A stretch of 64,000 nt of DNA from Platycnemis pennipes (taxonomy: Eukaryota; Arthropoda; Insecta; Odonata; Platycnemididae): contig OW121854.1 in the NCBI GenBank assembly GCA_933228895.1, positions 12,465,131 through 12,529,130 on the forward strand, written 5' to 3'. Every line of letters starts with the position of its first letter. The first letter of the stretch is position 1. Below the pieces are notes generated by a model. The model had not been told where the DNA came from. It made no database searches and saw nothing but the letters and a program-made list of their open reading frames with translations. Below, in pieces: positions 21,300 through 33,542 of this stretch. The translations under genes were made by a program, and so were the position numbers.

Positions 21300-22345
21300 T
21301 TTAATTATCAATGAAGGAAAAACATCAACTATGCATATAACCTCAATGGTTAATGCGAGGATAGTGGTCAAAATAAAACTGCACTCCCACCATTGTGTTC
21401 ACGATAATAACATCGATCTTGATAATATTTGTATATGTCCAATACTTGAACAGGTCGAAAAATATACTTATCTTGGCGTGATAATAGATGATCATTTTAA
21501 ATTTCCTTTCCATATTGATAAAATTAATAAAAAAATCGAATTGTAGCTTATCAAATGTTTATGTTAAGAGATATCGTACCTATTAGTATAAAATTAATGA
21601 TTTATTCTGCAATGGTTTAGAGTATATTAAGATATGGAATCTCAGTCTTGGGAATTGCATCAAATACTCTGTTAAACAAAATTGTCAATAACCAAAATAA
21701 AATATTGAAATTAATTGATACGGATGGTTACAAGCATTGTTGCAATACTCACCTAAAATCCTTGTGTACTAAATATAATATATTAACCGCGAATAAAATG
21801 GTAAAATGACTTATTATTATAGAGAACTATTTCAAAAAAGAGCATAAATACCATGTAGCAACACACATTGTATGGATGAACGTAACAGTCCTTTGTTAGA
21901 AACGAATTATTACAAGAACATGTATGGTAAAAGGTTGCTAAAGTATGTTGGTCCTCATACCTTTAATTGTATGCCAAAAACTCTGCATAATCTAAAATCC
22001 TTGGCCGAAATCAAAAGAAAAGTGAAACAATGGTTAATTAGTTGAATTGTGAACATTTAATACCTTACAACAACTTGATATTTATAAGTGATAATAAATT
22101 CTCCTATTTTGGTTTCAATATTCCGTATAAATTTTAATGTTATATTATTGTCATTGAATTATTTTATGAAATTAAAATTAATGTAATATTAATGTAATGT
22201 AAGCAATATACCAGTAGGGTAATTTTTATTTAGATTATTAGATGCTATGCTTGTAATATGTCACTATGTAATATAATAATGGAACCTTCTGACAAGCCTT
22301 AGAAGGACCAAGTTTTTTAATGCAAATAAAGGCATTCGTTCATTT
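21300..22345 (+). mobile_element. LINE-E remnant (post-RT region and 3' end)
   Basis: The plus strand encodes KTSTMHITSMVNARIVVKI, a C-rich ICICPILEQVEKYTYLGVII segment with DDHFKFPFHIDKINKKI, then after a frameshift MLRDIVPISIKLMIYSAM, LRYGISVWGIA, and finally YVGPHTFNCMPKTL..LKSLAEIKRKVKQWLIS. The KYTYLGV.ID......HI..I pattern is typical of jockey/CR1-type LINEs just after the RT core. The 3' end is AGAAGGACCAAG...AATAAAGG near 22330. There are several stops, so it is inactive. Confidence 0.8.
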
Positions 22346-23350
22346 TAAAAAATGAACCGCTTTTCAATTCCGTACTCCGTGGGTCATAAACTATTGATAG
22401 AAACATTAAAAAAATTGGAAAAGTATTTCCATCCTCCTATTGCACGCCCTGGGTTGAATTTCGGAGGCGGCCATGGATTACTTGGGAGTTGACTGTTCGT
22501 TCGGGAGGGGGTAAGGCAAGTCTAAATCCTTCCTCTGGAAAGTTCTTGTCTGGGAGTGTATTCCTTGGCGGTGTTTCGTGTGTGGGAGGCTCTCTTGCGT
22601 TTTATGGGCTCGCCCACATCTGCCGTGGATCTCTTTTTCTCCTCCCAGCGAGCGGCGTCTTAAAGGGGGTGGGCGCTCCTTGTCTTGGCGATCGACCGCC
22701 GTGAGAACGTCTTCCCACCCTTCCCCCTCACTCGTGTTTAATGCAAAGGGCGCTCAGCTGCCTTCTGTCTAAGAATCGCTTCTTATTCTCTTCAACCTTT
22801 GGAGGAGGGCGTTTTATTGTCTCCTGGAGTCGACTGAATTGGCAAAGTTTCCGTGTTCGGTGCTTCTTTGAGTATCGATTACCGAATTCAGGTCTGGATG
22901 AAATTGTATATCGTACGCAAAAAAAAAATGAAATCGGCTGCAGTAACTGTTCTGAATCTCGGGCACTATTTCATCTAAATATTCTTTTATTGGCATTTAA
23001 ACGCAGCTACTTTGTTTTGAGTTAAGTGGATCCACAAGAAGTGTTATTTACCCTTACCGTTCTTACGACATTAATGTTTTTTTTTGCTCCCAGAAGGCAT
23101 AACAGCTAAATCTTGAAAGTATTTATTATTTGTTTGAAAAACATTTTTGCGAGCTTAGCATTTGACTTAGAGGTTTTCAATTTTGAAAACATATTTTAAA
23201 CATTTTTGAAACTTGATGTAAAATTGTTCGCTTGGATCAATTTAAATTTACTCCTGACGAATAAATGTTTGAAGCAGCGGTCTTTTTATGTTCAGCCGAT
23301 ATCTCGGCATCCTGCGAGTTTTAAGGAAAGCCTGGGAAGCCGTTACATAA
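22346..23350. other. Unassigned DNA with GC-rich block at 22440-22770
   Basis: The GC-rich block has overlapping open frames and no recognisable domain. The remainder is AT-rich. No repeat partner was seen. Confidence 0.4.
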
Positions 23351-23351
23351 T

Positions 23352-24718
23352 TGGCCGTGTTCCAATTCGTCATTATGCACCCTTCAAACTCCTACCCGCT
23401 CTTTTCGATTGTCAACTTTCGGAAGTGACGTCACGTAGTGCGGTTCCAATCCGTTCCAGAGCGCCAGGGCCTAGTGCACGTAAGGGTACATCCATGCTCC
23501 CTTTTACACACTACGATATTAACAGAGGAGATTCAGGAGACGAAATTTTTAAGAATGGATGAAACGGATTTCTATTATGCAAACTATTATTATTTGACGT
23601 TTGATGTCATGAAAACTTCATATATTTCAGGAACATGAGTAAAATTTGAACGAAATGTAATAGTTCTACTGAAAGTAAACAACATGGTTGCAGATAAACT
23701 TTCTTAAGGCGAAGGAAGTTGTGAACAGTAATTTGTAACGTATTTAAGAAGTATTTTAGTGTAAAATGACGTTAACGTACGGAAGAAAAGGTACTCACGA
23801 AATGAAAGAGTATTTATTACTTTCTATGGTGTGAGGACTACGGCAGCGAAGTGGAACTTACGTGTTTTACATGCTGAAATAATTATTAGGTTGCTCTTAC
23901 TCATTGGTAAATGAATACCGGACCATCTCAAGTATTGAAAGTTAACTAGCCATACAAAAGTATGTACATGGATTAGTAATTGGCAATACGAAAGAAGAGA
24001 AAACAGAGTATTTGATGTAAAAAGTCCATATCCTGGCATCAAATTCAATATTACTTAAAGGTAGGTACGTACTGTTTATACTAATTCTCTGTACTTTATC
24101 AAGAGCAGTATAGGAAGCAACTAATCATGCTCGTAATTTTTTAATGAATGTAAATCCTTATTTACTTAGTTATTATTCAAATTTCATGCATACAATCAGT
24201 TATGTAAATTTCTCCGGATTTCATAACTGGACATTATGGATATATTCGTAATGGATCCTACGTTGATAAAAGTGGTTTAACGAGAAATAAATAGCATGTT
24301 AAGATGTTCTTGGATATTTCAATTAATGCCTTGTTTAGGAATAATATGCGTTGTGAATTACGCCTGTTTATTATTTTGCGCACCAACATTTGTTGACATA
24401 ATCTTAACACCGTTGCGATTTCGTATCCTTTAACCAAACACCATGAACAACGCTTCAAAAATAGGTTTTATTATTACTTGCAGAAACAGCACAGAAAAGT
24501 CGTTTACTTTCACATCCCGATTGTGCTTACAGAGAAATCTTTTCCGACACTACACGATACATGCTCGTCAACTTTTTACAGTCAACACCACTGCCACAAA
24601 GTGTCCACGGCGCTAATATCGGAATAGAGCAAGTAAGTGCAGACAAGGGTGAAAGTGCAAGAAAGAGCGTAAGGGCGCAAGAGCGTAGTGCACGCCCTTT
24701 TGGATTGGAACACGGCCA
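23352..24718. mobile_element. Candidate TIR element (1.37 kb, TGGCCGTGTTCCAAT ends)
   Basis: A perfect 15-bp inverted repeat TGGCCGTGTTCCAAT/ATTGGAACACGGCCA bounds the interval. Subterminal regions on both sides carry further CCAATCC, TAGTGCACG and GGGCG-type motifs, whereas the centre (23550-24600) is AT-rich with short broken frames. The end sequence reminds me of IS-like eukaryotic elements of the ISL2EU/IS3EU type, but this is uncertain. No transposase was recognised. Confidence 0.5.
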
Positions 24719-24719
24719 T

Positions 24720-25800
24720 CGCTTGTCTATGGGTTGAATTTCTTTTTTCGCCGTCCGTTGGATCATCTATGGAAATTCCTTAGATTCAGACCTCGCTGTA
24801 AAAAATATTTCTAAAAGGAAAATTCCATCCTCCGTTTGCAAATGAAGTATCATTATTTTTCCTGCAAACTTTCAATTACGGCCGGTTACCCATTCCAGTA
24901 CGTGAGAATAAGGCTGAAGGAGCAATTAAATCATCTCGCTCTGTTTATGACAACCTGAGTTTTTATTGTGCTTTAATGACTCAGTAGTTGAACACTTCTC
25001 TTGTTGTGTGTTGTGCCGTTGACTTCAGTATTTATACGGTTTTATTTTACTACTTTACATAATACCATTTCTATATATTTTCTTTTCCTTTGCCCCAGTG
25101 CATTTGGTGTGATCACTGGCTTGTCTTCAGGTGCACTGGCTACATATGTCAAACCATATCTGCAAACGATTTGACGATCAGTCTGAAGTTGTAGGCTTGG
25201 CTTTTAATGGTGGTTATATATGTTAGCATCTTCTCCTTTTACTAACTTGAGGTATCCATAAAACTTACTCTTCGTTTTATATTAAACTGTTAAGTTTTAG
25301 ATTTTTGTGATTATATCTTCTTTAGAAAAATGTGGGATCTCTACAGTAAACTTCAATGTTGGAAACATTTTTAGAGATTTAAGTTATAATTCATTGGTAG
25401 ACACATTTTGGAATAATAGGATGAGATTTTTTGTGGACATGTGAGAAATTTACGATGAAATTCATAGCTAGGCACTTACTGTGCAGTGTTGCAATGACAT
25501 TCATTGTTGTGACAAAATTGGACTTTTACAATAATATTTTCTGCACGTTCATCACAGGAAAATTGCAGTAAGAATTGTTGACAATTTTTCTGCAAATGAT
25601 AACTAATGCATTTTTGTAAAACATTTTTCACGGTGTACCCATAATGCGGTAATCTTACTCGCAGGTTGTATCTGCGATCTCATGTTTAGTCAGAGCGCTC
25701 AAGTGTAGCTCTCAATTTATAAAAACAATGGCGGAAACTATATCACTCAAATTGTATGTCAGGACTAAGTGGGCGCCTCCATCGTAGTCATTTTATTAAC
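24720..25800. other. Unassigned AT-rich DNA
   Basis: No gene, RNA or repeat was recognised. Confidence 0.45.
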
Positions 25801-25821
25801 ATTCACTTATTTCCATACTCA

Positions 25822-25940
25822 CATACATGGCAGCTTCCAAACTCTGGAATGGATTACCAAACCATGTTAAGGGCAGTGGGGCAATGGAAGTATTCAGAAA
25901 GAGGCTTTGGAGCCTTTTAAGCAGTGATAATAATTTGTAG
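25822..25940 (+). mobile_element. LINE-G C-terminal end
   Basis: The plus strand reads TYMAASKLWNGLPNHVKGSG and AMEVFRKRLWSLLSSDNNL, then stop at 25938. SKLWNGLP followed by F++.L is the classic C-terminal signature of CR1/jockey-like LINE proteins. Upstream coding sequence is absent, so it is strongly 5'-truncated. The last 50 bp of coding sequence begin the tandem array at 25887. Confidence 0.7.
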
Positions 25941-26290
25941 ATACAGTTTTATAATGTATAGCTATATATTGCCAAAGTAATTATGGTATAAGTATTGTAG
26001 TATATTGTAGTCGATCGGTGAAAGTGTTCAGAAAGAGGCCTGGAGCCTTATAGGCAGTAATAATAACTTGTAGCTACAGTTGTATGTTGTATAACCATAT
26101 ACTGCTTAAGTATTTGTTGTATAAGTATTGTAATATATTGTAGTGGGTTAATGAAAGTGTTCAAAAAGAGGCTTTCAAACCATTTAGGCAGTGATAATAA
26201 TTTGTAGCTTCAGTTGTATATATTGTGTAACTATATATTGCCTAAGTAATTATTGTGAAAGTATTTAATATATTGCATTGAATAAGTATA
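25887..26290 (+). repeat. Three tandem copies of a 133-bp LINE tail
   Basis: Copies start at 25887, 26020 and 26153 with GAAGTATTCAGAAAGAGG, GAAAGTGTTCAGAAAGAGG and GAAAGTGTTCAAAAAGAGG. Each runs through GCAGT.ATAATAA.TTGTAG, CAGTTGTAT, CTATATATTGCC and ATTGTAGT. Each unit includes the final codons and stop of LINE-G plus its 3' UTR. The copies differ from each other by scattered substitutions. Confidence 0.85.
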
Positions 26291-26779
26291 TTATAAGTAA
26301 CTATTGTATTCTATTCTTTGCAAATTGCATAGTTGTATACTGTATACTGCAAAATCGTTATATTTGTCAATACCACCCTGAACTCATATGCTTGCTTACA
26401 ATCTGTTGTAAGTAATATATTTTTAGATGTATTTACATTTTATTTTGCAAATGTGTTATGCCTGAATTCCTTTTTTATCTACTCTGTATTGTATTGCATT
26501 AATTTTGTTTCTGCTCAAAAGGAGTGCTACTCCTAGAACAATAAGGTTTAATATTATTATTACTCATTCCGTACTGGAGCCTCCGGGTGCTTCGACACAT
26601 TACATGGCGTTCTTTTTCAGCCCCCATTTTATCCGAAAAAATATTTGGTTTATTGCCTCTGTTATGAGCTCAGACAATTCATTCTTCCTCCTGGAGGTTC
26701 TGGGAAAGCATTGATCGTGGGTCGTTTATAGTGGAGAGGCAAACGCCCAGTGAGTGGAGCGAGAAATCGTTAGTACTTA

Positions 26780-27075
26780 ATGACTAAATTTAGTTGTTTC
26801 CGGAACTTTCTCTTCCTGCCTCATCCCCTTCACCTGAAAACACATTACCCTGAGAGGATCCGCCGGAAGGGCGTCTGGCAGGGGGTGGTAGGTCACCAGC
26901 AAAGTGAAGTTGAGTTTTAGCCGTAAAAAAACTTGTGATTAATAATGTAGCTTGCGATGCAGTGTGTTTGAGAGAGCTATTATACTTCATTGTATTCGTG
27001 TGTTGTGCGTGGGCATTGAGGTTTACTGGTAACTCTTGGGCCGACCGTTGATTTATCATTTTTGAGAGACTCATT
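26780..27075 (-). other. 94-codon open frame, uncertain
   Basis: An open frame of 94 codons directly downstream of the LINE-H RT fragment on the same strand. It starts MSLSKMINQRSAQELPVNLN. It may contain the frameshifted continuation of LINE-H, but the rest (STOP-poor P/S/G-rich end) has no recognisable domain. Confidence 0.25.
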
Positions 27076-27240
27076 GTCTATTTTTGCACTTATTTATTGA
27101 TAGAGAACCGTGTCATCAGCTAATAATCTTATGTTACTCATAATCTTTTCAGAGATATTGTTGTTGGAAATGAGGAATAAAAAGGGACCGATTGCACTTC
27201 CTTGTGGAACACCATATCCGAGAGCTCCTTCCGTCGATTA
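27060..27240 (-). mobile_element. LINE-H reverse transcriptase fragment
   Basis: The minus strand encodes GVPQGSAIGPFLFLISNN near 27175-27225 and RLLADDTVLYQ near 27100-27130. These are RT motifs 4 and 5 with the catalytic LADD box, correctly spaced. The fragment is short and separate from the other LINE families here. GVPQGS..GP and LADDT fit jockey/CR1-type LINEs. Confidence 0.8.
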
Positions 27241-27429
27241 ATACTTTTCACTCGCGATAATAATAGTACTCACGAAGATACGAAAGAAACCTGCCTCTGT
27301 CTTAGTGAAACGTGGGTGCCTATCTCGGCGTGGTCCGATATAAAACCCAAGTGTGTATGATGGATGGGTTTTACCGTGGCCTTTTGGGAAGGTTCTTGTG
27401 TAGCGACCGTCTCGTTGCAAATCCTCCTC

Positions 27430-27990
27430 GATCCTTGACCTCTTGACCCCTGAGACCCGCGTCTCCGGCTTCCATCCGACGGTGACAACGCTCGCCCTGG
27501 TCATTCGTCACCGTCTCCGCACCGGCCGTGATCGATGGCGGGCCCTGACAGAGCGCGGTCCGTGGCGGAAAGGGTCCCGCGCGGGGGGAATTCGAAAGGC
27601 GGGCGGCGATCGTCTTCTTGTTCTCTGCGTCTGATATTTTGATGGAGGATTTGGCGGTCCCGCTCCGTCGCGGCTCAACCTAAGTGGATTATCTCCCCTA
27701 ACCCCCCCCCCCCCCAGCTCCTTGAGTGAAAACGGTGGTCCAGCTCCTTCTCCTGCATGATGGATGGTGGGGCCCCAAAGACGTGACGGTTTTTTGCTGC
27801 CCCCGTCGAGGGCCCCTCCCGGAAGCGGAAGTGGTCTCTCAGCGGGCCCGCAGAGGCCAATCAGCGACGCCTCGAAAGGAGCTGCCTTGGGAGTGGCCAG
27901 CCGCGCCTCTGGGTGCAGAATCGACTCGTGGAGAGGGCTGCCGTGGAAACCAAGCGGTGCGGCAACATTGAGGTCGCCTTCACTCGGGGA
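27430..27990. promoter_or_regulatory. CpG-rich block with NF-Y and ETS-like sites
   Basis: This is the most CpG-rich interval of the window. It contains a CCGGAAGT-like pair (GGAAGCGGAAGTGG, 27821-27834), a canonical CCAATCAG box (27857-27864), ACGTGACG (27780-27787) and a C14 run (27702-27715). These are common in TATA-less promoters. No exon or transcript can be proposed, and the orientation is unknown, so this is only a candidate. Confidence 0.3.
27702..27715. repeat. C14 homopolymer
   Basis: A run of 14 C inside the CpG-rich block. Confidence 0.9.
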
Positions 27991-27999
27991 ACACGTTCC

Positions 28000-29845
28000 C
28001 CTGAATCAGGAGAACCGGAGAAGTGCTATCGGGAGGCATAACTCATGTTTCAGGGTGGGCTTCGATCAAATTCAGATGAAAAGTTCTTGCATCGATGGGA
28101 TTTTTACACATTTTATCTCCACGATACCTCACGAGTAAGTCCCGAAAGAAAATAATCGGTGTAGAGATTAGCGAGAAAAATCGATTAATGCAAGTTATGA
28201 TGAATTTTTATTAACATTTGTCTGTAATAACAATTCCCATCTCGGAACATATTCTTGTATGCTGAATTAGAGCAATGTGAGCTTATATTTGCTATCAAAT
28301 TGTTCTGAAATAGGAATTCTAAATCAAATTAAACTATGGGGCGGAGCTACGTTTTTAAGTCACTTCCTGCGTATATTTCGATCCTAAGTAAATCACCTTT
28401 GTTAGGCGAAATTAAACAGCTTTTCTATAAAATACATAATATTTTTAGAAGGTATTAAGATATTACTCACCCATTAAAATATGAATATAAATTAACAAAA
28501 ATTCATTTAAGTAATAATCAACTTACTATTTATTCTAGCATCAGTGCAGGTGAAAATAGCCATTAATACGAATGAATACCATTATATTCATAAATAACAC
28601 TGACGTCTTTCGGAGCGTTTTCAGATAATCCGCATAAAACACAGAAATCGATTTTTTCTCGAATCCTTAATTGTTTTAATTGTTTTATTTTGAGATTTAA
28701 AATATTTGTGAGACATGGTAGAAATAATAGTTGAAAAGATCACTTCGGATTAAAAGTTAAGATTAAAAGATCGTACCCCAGTGCGGTTTCTGAATCGGAT
28801 TTAATCTATTAGTAACGATCGGAAAATGCATTAAACTTTCAACCTCGAATGTTCACTTTTTTATCCTTTTTTTGCGGGAGACAAGCAGCCATAAAAATCG
28901 GCAAGGAGCTGAAATCAAGCCCACTCCACGGAACGCATTCCTATTGGCTGGCTCCATCATGACGTGGGAAACACATGACGATCGCCAGAGGACACGGAAC
29001 GAACGGTCATGGGAAAGCAACTTAAGGAGGTTGATCCGGAAAGAAAGCCATGTCATTTTATATAATTTCAGCACTTATAGAACTAAAGTTCCTCTATCTA
29101 ATGAATTAAAGATAATTATACCAACCCATACTCCTTTTTGCACAAATTGAATTTGAAATTACATACGATTAACGGCGATAATGGACATCACATGGGAATA
29201 TTACGTTTAAAAACACCATAGTGACATGTCATTTTTGCAAAAAACTGATATTTTATGCGTAATGTCATAGGGATAAAATGAAACGAAAAAAAAGGCATCA
29301 ACCCACCGTATTTTTCGCTAAATCCACCAATTTCTGTGCTTATAGCAGACTAAATGCGTTAGTTGATTTTAAGTGGCGCTGCGGTCGCTCTAGCCAAAAT
29401 GTATGGCGTATGAATAATATCATTACTAATGAGATATTAAAGAATATTTCAGAAAAATAGTATAACATAACGTTTGATAGTAATATTCTGGTGTTATGCA
29501 TTAGTAAATTCATTGAGTTCATGAATTTATTTATGTAACGTAAATGCTGAATTGACTCCATCGTCGAGCTGATTAAAATTATCATAAAAGATAAATGCTT
29601 CGACTTTCCATCGTATTTCTTGTGATACTTATAATTTTCAATAGCTTAGGTAATTTTCTTTGTGAAGTAAGGATCACTTAACAGGCATATACTCGTACCT
29701 AAATTAATAAATTTCCTTAGACAACTTGACTCAAGCAGTCGCGAGCCAACCTCCTTAACGTGAGAAAACAAATTATGGATAAGAAACATGGCGATTTTCT
29801 CATCATGATTCAAGAAACTTAGCGGCTGTCTCTAAAAACAAAAGA
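28000..29845. other. Unassigned AT-rich DNA
   Basis: About 1.8 kb with no recognised gene, RNA or repeat; frames are short in all six directions. Confidence 0.45.
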
Positions 29846-29847
29846 TG

Positions 29848-30062
29848 CAAAGAGATAGGCAGGGGAAATATTTTGGAGTATTCTGTAGTGCATGATGCAT
29901 GTATTATCCCCTTAAGTACTATAGATACTAACAATCAAGTTGCATGAGACAATATAGTTGCTTGTTTGCATGTTATTAGTGCATGCTTGGTGATCTATCC
30001 CCCCCTGCCACACACCCTCGCGTTGGCTTGTAGGGTATCGTGTAGATGTCGTGTAGATGAAG
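29848..30062 (+). mobile_element. LINE-B 3' end
   Basis: The plus strand equals the reverse complement of the LINE-B ends at 16.55, 46.33 and 59.84 kb: AGGGGAAATATTTTGGAGTA, GTGCATGATGCATG, then GCATGCTTGGTGATC, CCCCTGCCACACACCCTCGCG and a TGTAGATG-type tail. It is non-coding 3' UTR only. Confidence 0.85.
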
Positions 30063-30695
30063 ATGTGGGTTCTTCATGCGACGTACACTTACAACTCGGC
30101 GCGCTAGGGCACACGAAAGCTTTTCTCTCACTCATTTTAATACAGACGGACAAGATACCCACTTTAACCACTTCAACGTCAACACCCTATATATGATTCA
30201 CTGCGGTATCGTATACTTTCCTCGTCATCTACAATGCGTCGGCTGAGAGACGCGTTTTCGGCGCTAAATTCAAATGGAAATTGCAAACGGGTGTAGGAGC
30301 GAAATTATTTTGTTCTCGAGGGTTAAAGTCCACGAAGGTGACCTCTTTCGACCTATCGAATATTATGAATCAAGCATTGTTCGCGCCCGTGGCCCATGAT
30401 GCCCCAAGACAAAGTAAAGAACCCCACAGAGGATAAAATAAAAGAATGGAGGCTGGCCGGAACACAAAATAATAAACTAAAGAAATACTGTAAAAAGAGG
30501 TGAAACGGAAAATTCATAATAACTAAGGGAAGGTAGCAGCCGGGCGTGTGTTCCGCATACCTGAATCCCCGACGTCTTCCTAGGGTCTTCAATATTCATT
30601 CGCTTGCACACACGCCATGCCGGCAGGCCCACTACTCTTCTCTCTGGTTCCTCTGGTTTGAACTGGTCTGCCTCTCCAGGTAACTAGCCCAAATC
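30063..30695. other. Unassigned DNA
   Basis: No gene or repeat was recognised between the LINE-B and LINE-C ends. Confidence 0.4.
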
Positions 30696-30696
30696 T

Positions 30697-31452
30697 CAAA
30701 GTGGGGTGAACACATACGTGAAATAGGTAATGGGTCAAGCTGGTAGACTGGGATTCATCAAAAGAGAATTGGATAAATGTGACGAACATGTACGAGAAAT
30801 CAGCTACTTTCCCCTTGTTAGACCTCATTTGGATTACTCTGCCTGTAGGTATATGAGATCCATACGAAAGAGGCCTAAATAATGAACTTGAAGGTGTGCA
30901 GCAAAGATCAGAAAGATTTGCAAAGGGACAGTACGATAAACTTATTAGCGTAACCAGAGTATTAAATGAATTAAATTGGGAATCATTGTCAGATCGCAGA
31001 TTGAAATTTAGACTTAATCGCTTAAACAAATTCCAAGACCATAATTTCAGTGATGATGTTAATAATATTTTTCGAACCCCAACTTACTATGGTAGACTGG
31101 ACTATAATCTCAAAATTAGAGAAAATGTATTGCCGATCTGACAGATTCATAGTGTCCTTTAATTTCCTCGTACAATTAGAGATATGAATAATGGTAAATA
31201 TATGCAATACGGGTGTAGAAATGGTTAACAATGGTAGCTGCATGTAGGTATGGGGACTTAAAGCTAACCCAACTAACAGCATGTTTTTGCATGTTTCCTT
31301 TGCTATTTTTATCTTTTTTAAATGTTGAAGTTTAGAACAGTAAAAAAATATTAATCCTTTTTTATGCATGATATGTAGTGCATGTTTGGTAAGAATTCTT
31401 CCCCTGCCACACACCTTTATGGTGGCTTACAGGGCATTATGTAGATGTAAAA
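30697..31452 (+). mobile_element. LINE-C remnant (RT tail and 3' end)
   Basis: The plus strand is collinear with the minus-strand copies at 1.3-2.0 and 58.3-58.9 kb. It encodes FIKRELDKCDEHVREISYFP and LVRPHLDYSA, frameshifts near 30850, then QRSERFAKGQYDKLISVTRV with LNELNWESLSDRRLKFRLNR. The 3' end shows CCCCTGCCACACACCTTTATGG and a TGTAGATGT tail at about 31450. A MITE-1 fragment starts at that point. Confidence 0.88.
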
Positions 31453-33009
31453 AATAAAATACTCAAAAGGTGACGTCCATCGAAGGTGGTGCGATAAAGA
31501 AGTCTACGTCAATCACCTCCCCTCCTAGATTGCTTTGAGAATAACTGGAGGGGAAACGGAGGTGTGGCTGTTGGGGGTCTCTATACACAGAATCATGTCC
31601 ATCTCGTAAATAATCTGAAAAACTTAACTGCGAAATATTTTCGTGTACAATACGGCGTGACTAAAAGCTTGTTTATATTTATATACTTTTTCACAAAATT
31701 ATGGTGTAGTTGAATATGCAATGCCTTTCGGAATACCCCGCATGGAGTATAGCGAGCAACTCCATTGGCAGAATCTGCTGTGTGTCCCCGATTGCGATTG
31801 GGTGGAGGAGCTGCGCAGTCTCAGTTCTGATTGGACGAACTGGATGACGTACGAGTATTTCGAACGCCCACTCAAAGCGAAAGGGTCGAAGGAATAGTTT
31901 TTCGCCGCTTATATCTTTAGAATGTCTGGACGGATCGGAGAACAGAAAAATACGTGTCCTTTTTTTATTAATTACTAGCTGAACCCGGCAGAATTTGTCC
32001 TGCCAGTGCATATTTATTTCATCTTTATACAGAGTCATCGAAAACGTTTTTCGTGATATCATTGGTTAATTACTCGAGAAATAATTATTATGGAGGCATC
32101 AATGTGTAATTAATGCGTGATTGAGCAGCACCTGTCCGAGATTTGATGTCATTGTTGATGTTGAAGTCACTTCAGCATGTCAGCTTTTCAGAAAATTCAA
32201 CAAATGTAGGCCTATCCGTTGGTTTGATTTCATGCCTCAGTTGAATATTGTAAGCATACAATTTAAGACTTCATATATAATTTTGAATAGTTATTTTAGC
32301 ATATGTGCATTTTGATTTCGATTGCAAGATCGATGTTTAAGTATAATAAAAAAAAAAGAAATGCCTTGTTCCTATTATAGCATTGCTATGTCTGCGACTA
32401 TAAATATTCGTTCTTATTGGGGGCATTTCAATGCGATTAAGAGTCCCGTGCACTTTTTGAAATCTTCAAATTCTTGGTTGCTACAACAATAATAAAAGAA
32501 TCATTATTTATAGCCCTCTTGCACGAAATGCGGTGTTTGTTTACATCAGAAATGGATCGGAGACAACAATGAAAGACCCATTTAAAGAGCTACAAAAATC
32601 GTTTAAATTGCGTAATTAATCGTTAACTGGATGATTTATCATAAAAACAGCGAAACAATAAGATAGTTCAGAGTTTCGACATTCCGATGAAGGAAACATA
32701 AAAGCTATCGGTACAAATTGAAGTATTTTAATGAAAGAAATATGAATGCACTTCACCGTGAAAAATGTAAAACTCCGTGTGATCTTATGGGAAAAATTGT
32801 AAGTGTAATTTAAAATTCATGTATTATTCCTACAATATATATTATAACCCGTTTAACGTCCCGGAACGGGGATGAACAAATTGTGAAGATTTCAGCGAAA
32901 TCGGTCCAGCCATTATCCAAGTTAACCGCTTACCAACAAAATGCGCAATCCATTTTTATTTATAAGATATCAGATTCGGCCGTAAAAAAATATGGCAAAC
33001 GACCCCATT
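31453..33009 (-). mobile_element. MITE-1 copy split by a nested 1-kb element
   Basis: 31453-31970 and 32969-33009 are parts of one MITE-1 (AAAAGGTGACGTCCATCG at the left, CAAACGACCCCATT at the right). The extreme left end is missing. It belongs to the GATGACGTACGA subfamily with the 6.6 kb copy. The CRE site has decayed to TACGTCA. Confidence 0.85.
31971..32968. mobile_element. Nested element, TACTAGCTGAACCCGG...TTTATAAGAT
   Basis: About 1 kb inserted into the MITE-1. The left end TACTAGCTGAACCCGGCAGA and the right end region with CGAAATCGGTCCAGCCATT and TTTTTATTTATAAGAT form a widely distributed arthropod pattern that I recognise but cannot assign to a superfamily. The middle is AT-rich and non-coding. 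There are no terminal inverted repeats. About 10 bp of the MITE were lost at the insertion point. Confidence 0.65.
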
Positions 33010-33540
33010 CGTTGACGTAAATGTGTGAATAATCTATTTTGATGCTATTGAGATTCTCTGTACATACCGTGGCGTTGAGGAGCCCATTTGGGCGCCGTTA
33101 TTATTTCCTCGAATACTCGCCACCACGCCTGTGGTTCTCGCCCAGAGGATACGAGATGGCGTGCTTAATTTTTCTTAATGGCGGGCGGCTCTTCCGGGCG
33201 ACTAAAGGCGTGTAGGTGCTGGAGGAGGGAGAGACAGTCCTTTGTCCCACACACCGGGAGATGAGCGACAATGGGTCGTTAGTGTCGCGTGGAAATCAGG
33301 ATTATGATGGATCGATTTGCAGGCATTAGGGGCGACACGGGTGAACCCCTTAGAGGAATGCCAGAGACCCTGATTGATTAATTGCCCCAGGTGATGGCGC
33401 CACGCAAGATGGCGCCACCAGATCCTCTTAGCGTCTTGGCCGATTCTCTCCATCCTGGAAATCAGACGATGAACTCCGGATAGTACCTTCCTTAAGTATG
33501 ATTCCACGCTGCTGTTATGTTCAGCAAGCGTGTGGAACAT
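33010..33540. other. GC-rich unassigned block
   Basis: It contains direct GGCGCCA repeats (GATGGCGCCACGCAAGATGGCG) and an open frame of about 120 codons on the minus strand without a recognisable domain. Nothing supports a gene. Confidence 0.4.
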
Positions 33541-33542
33541 TA

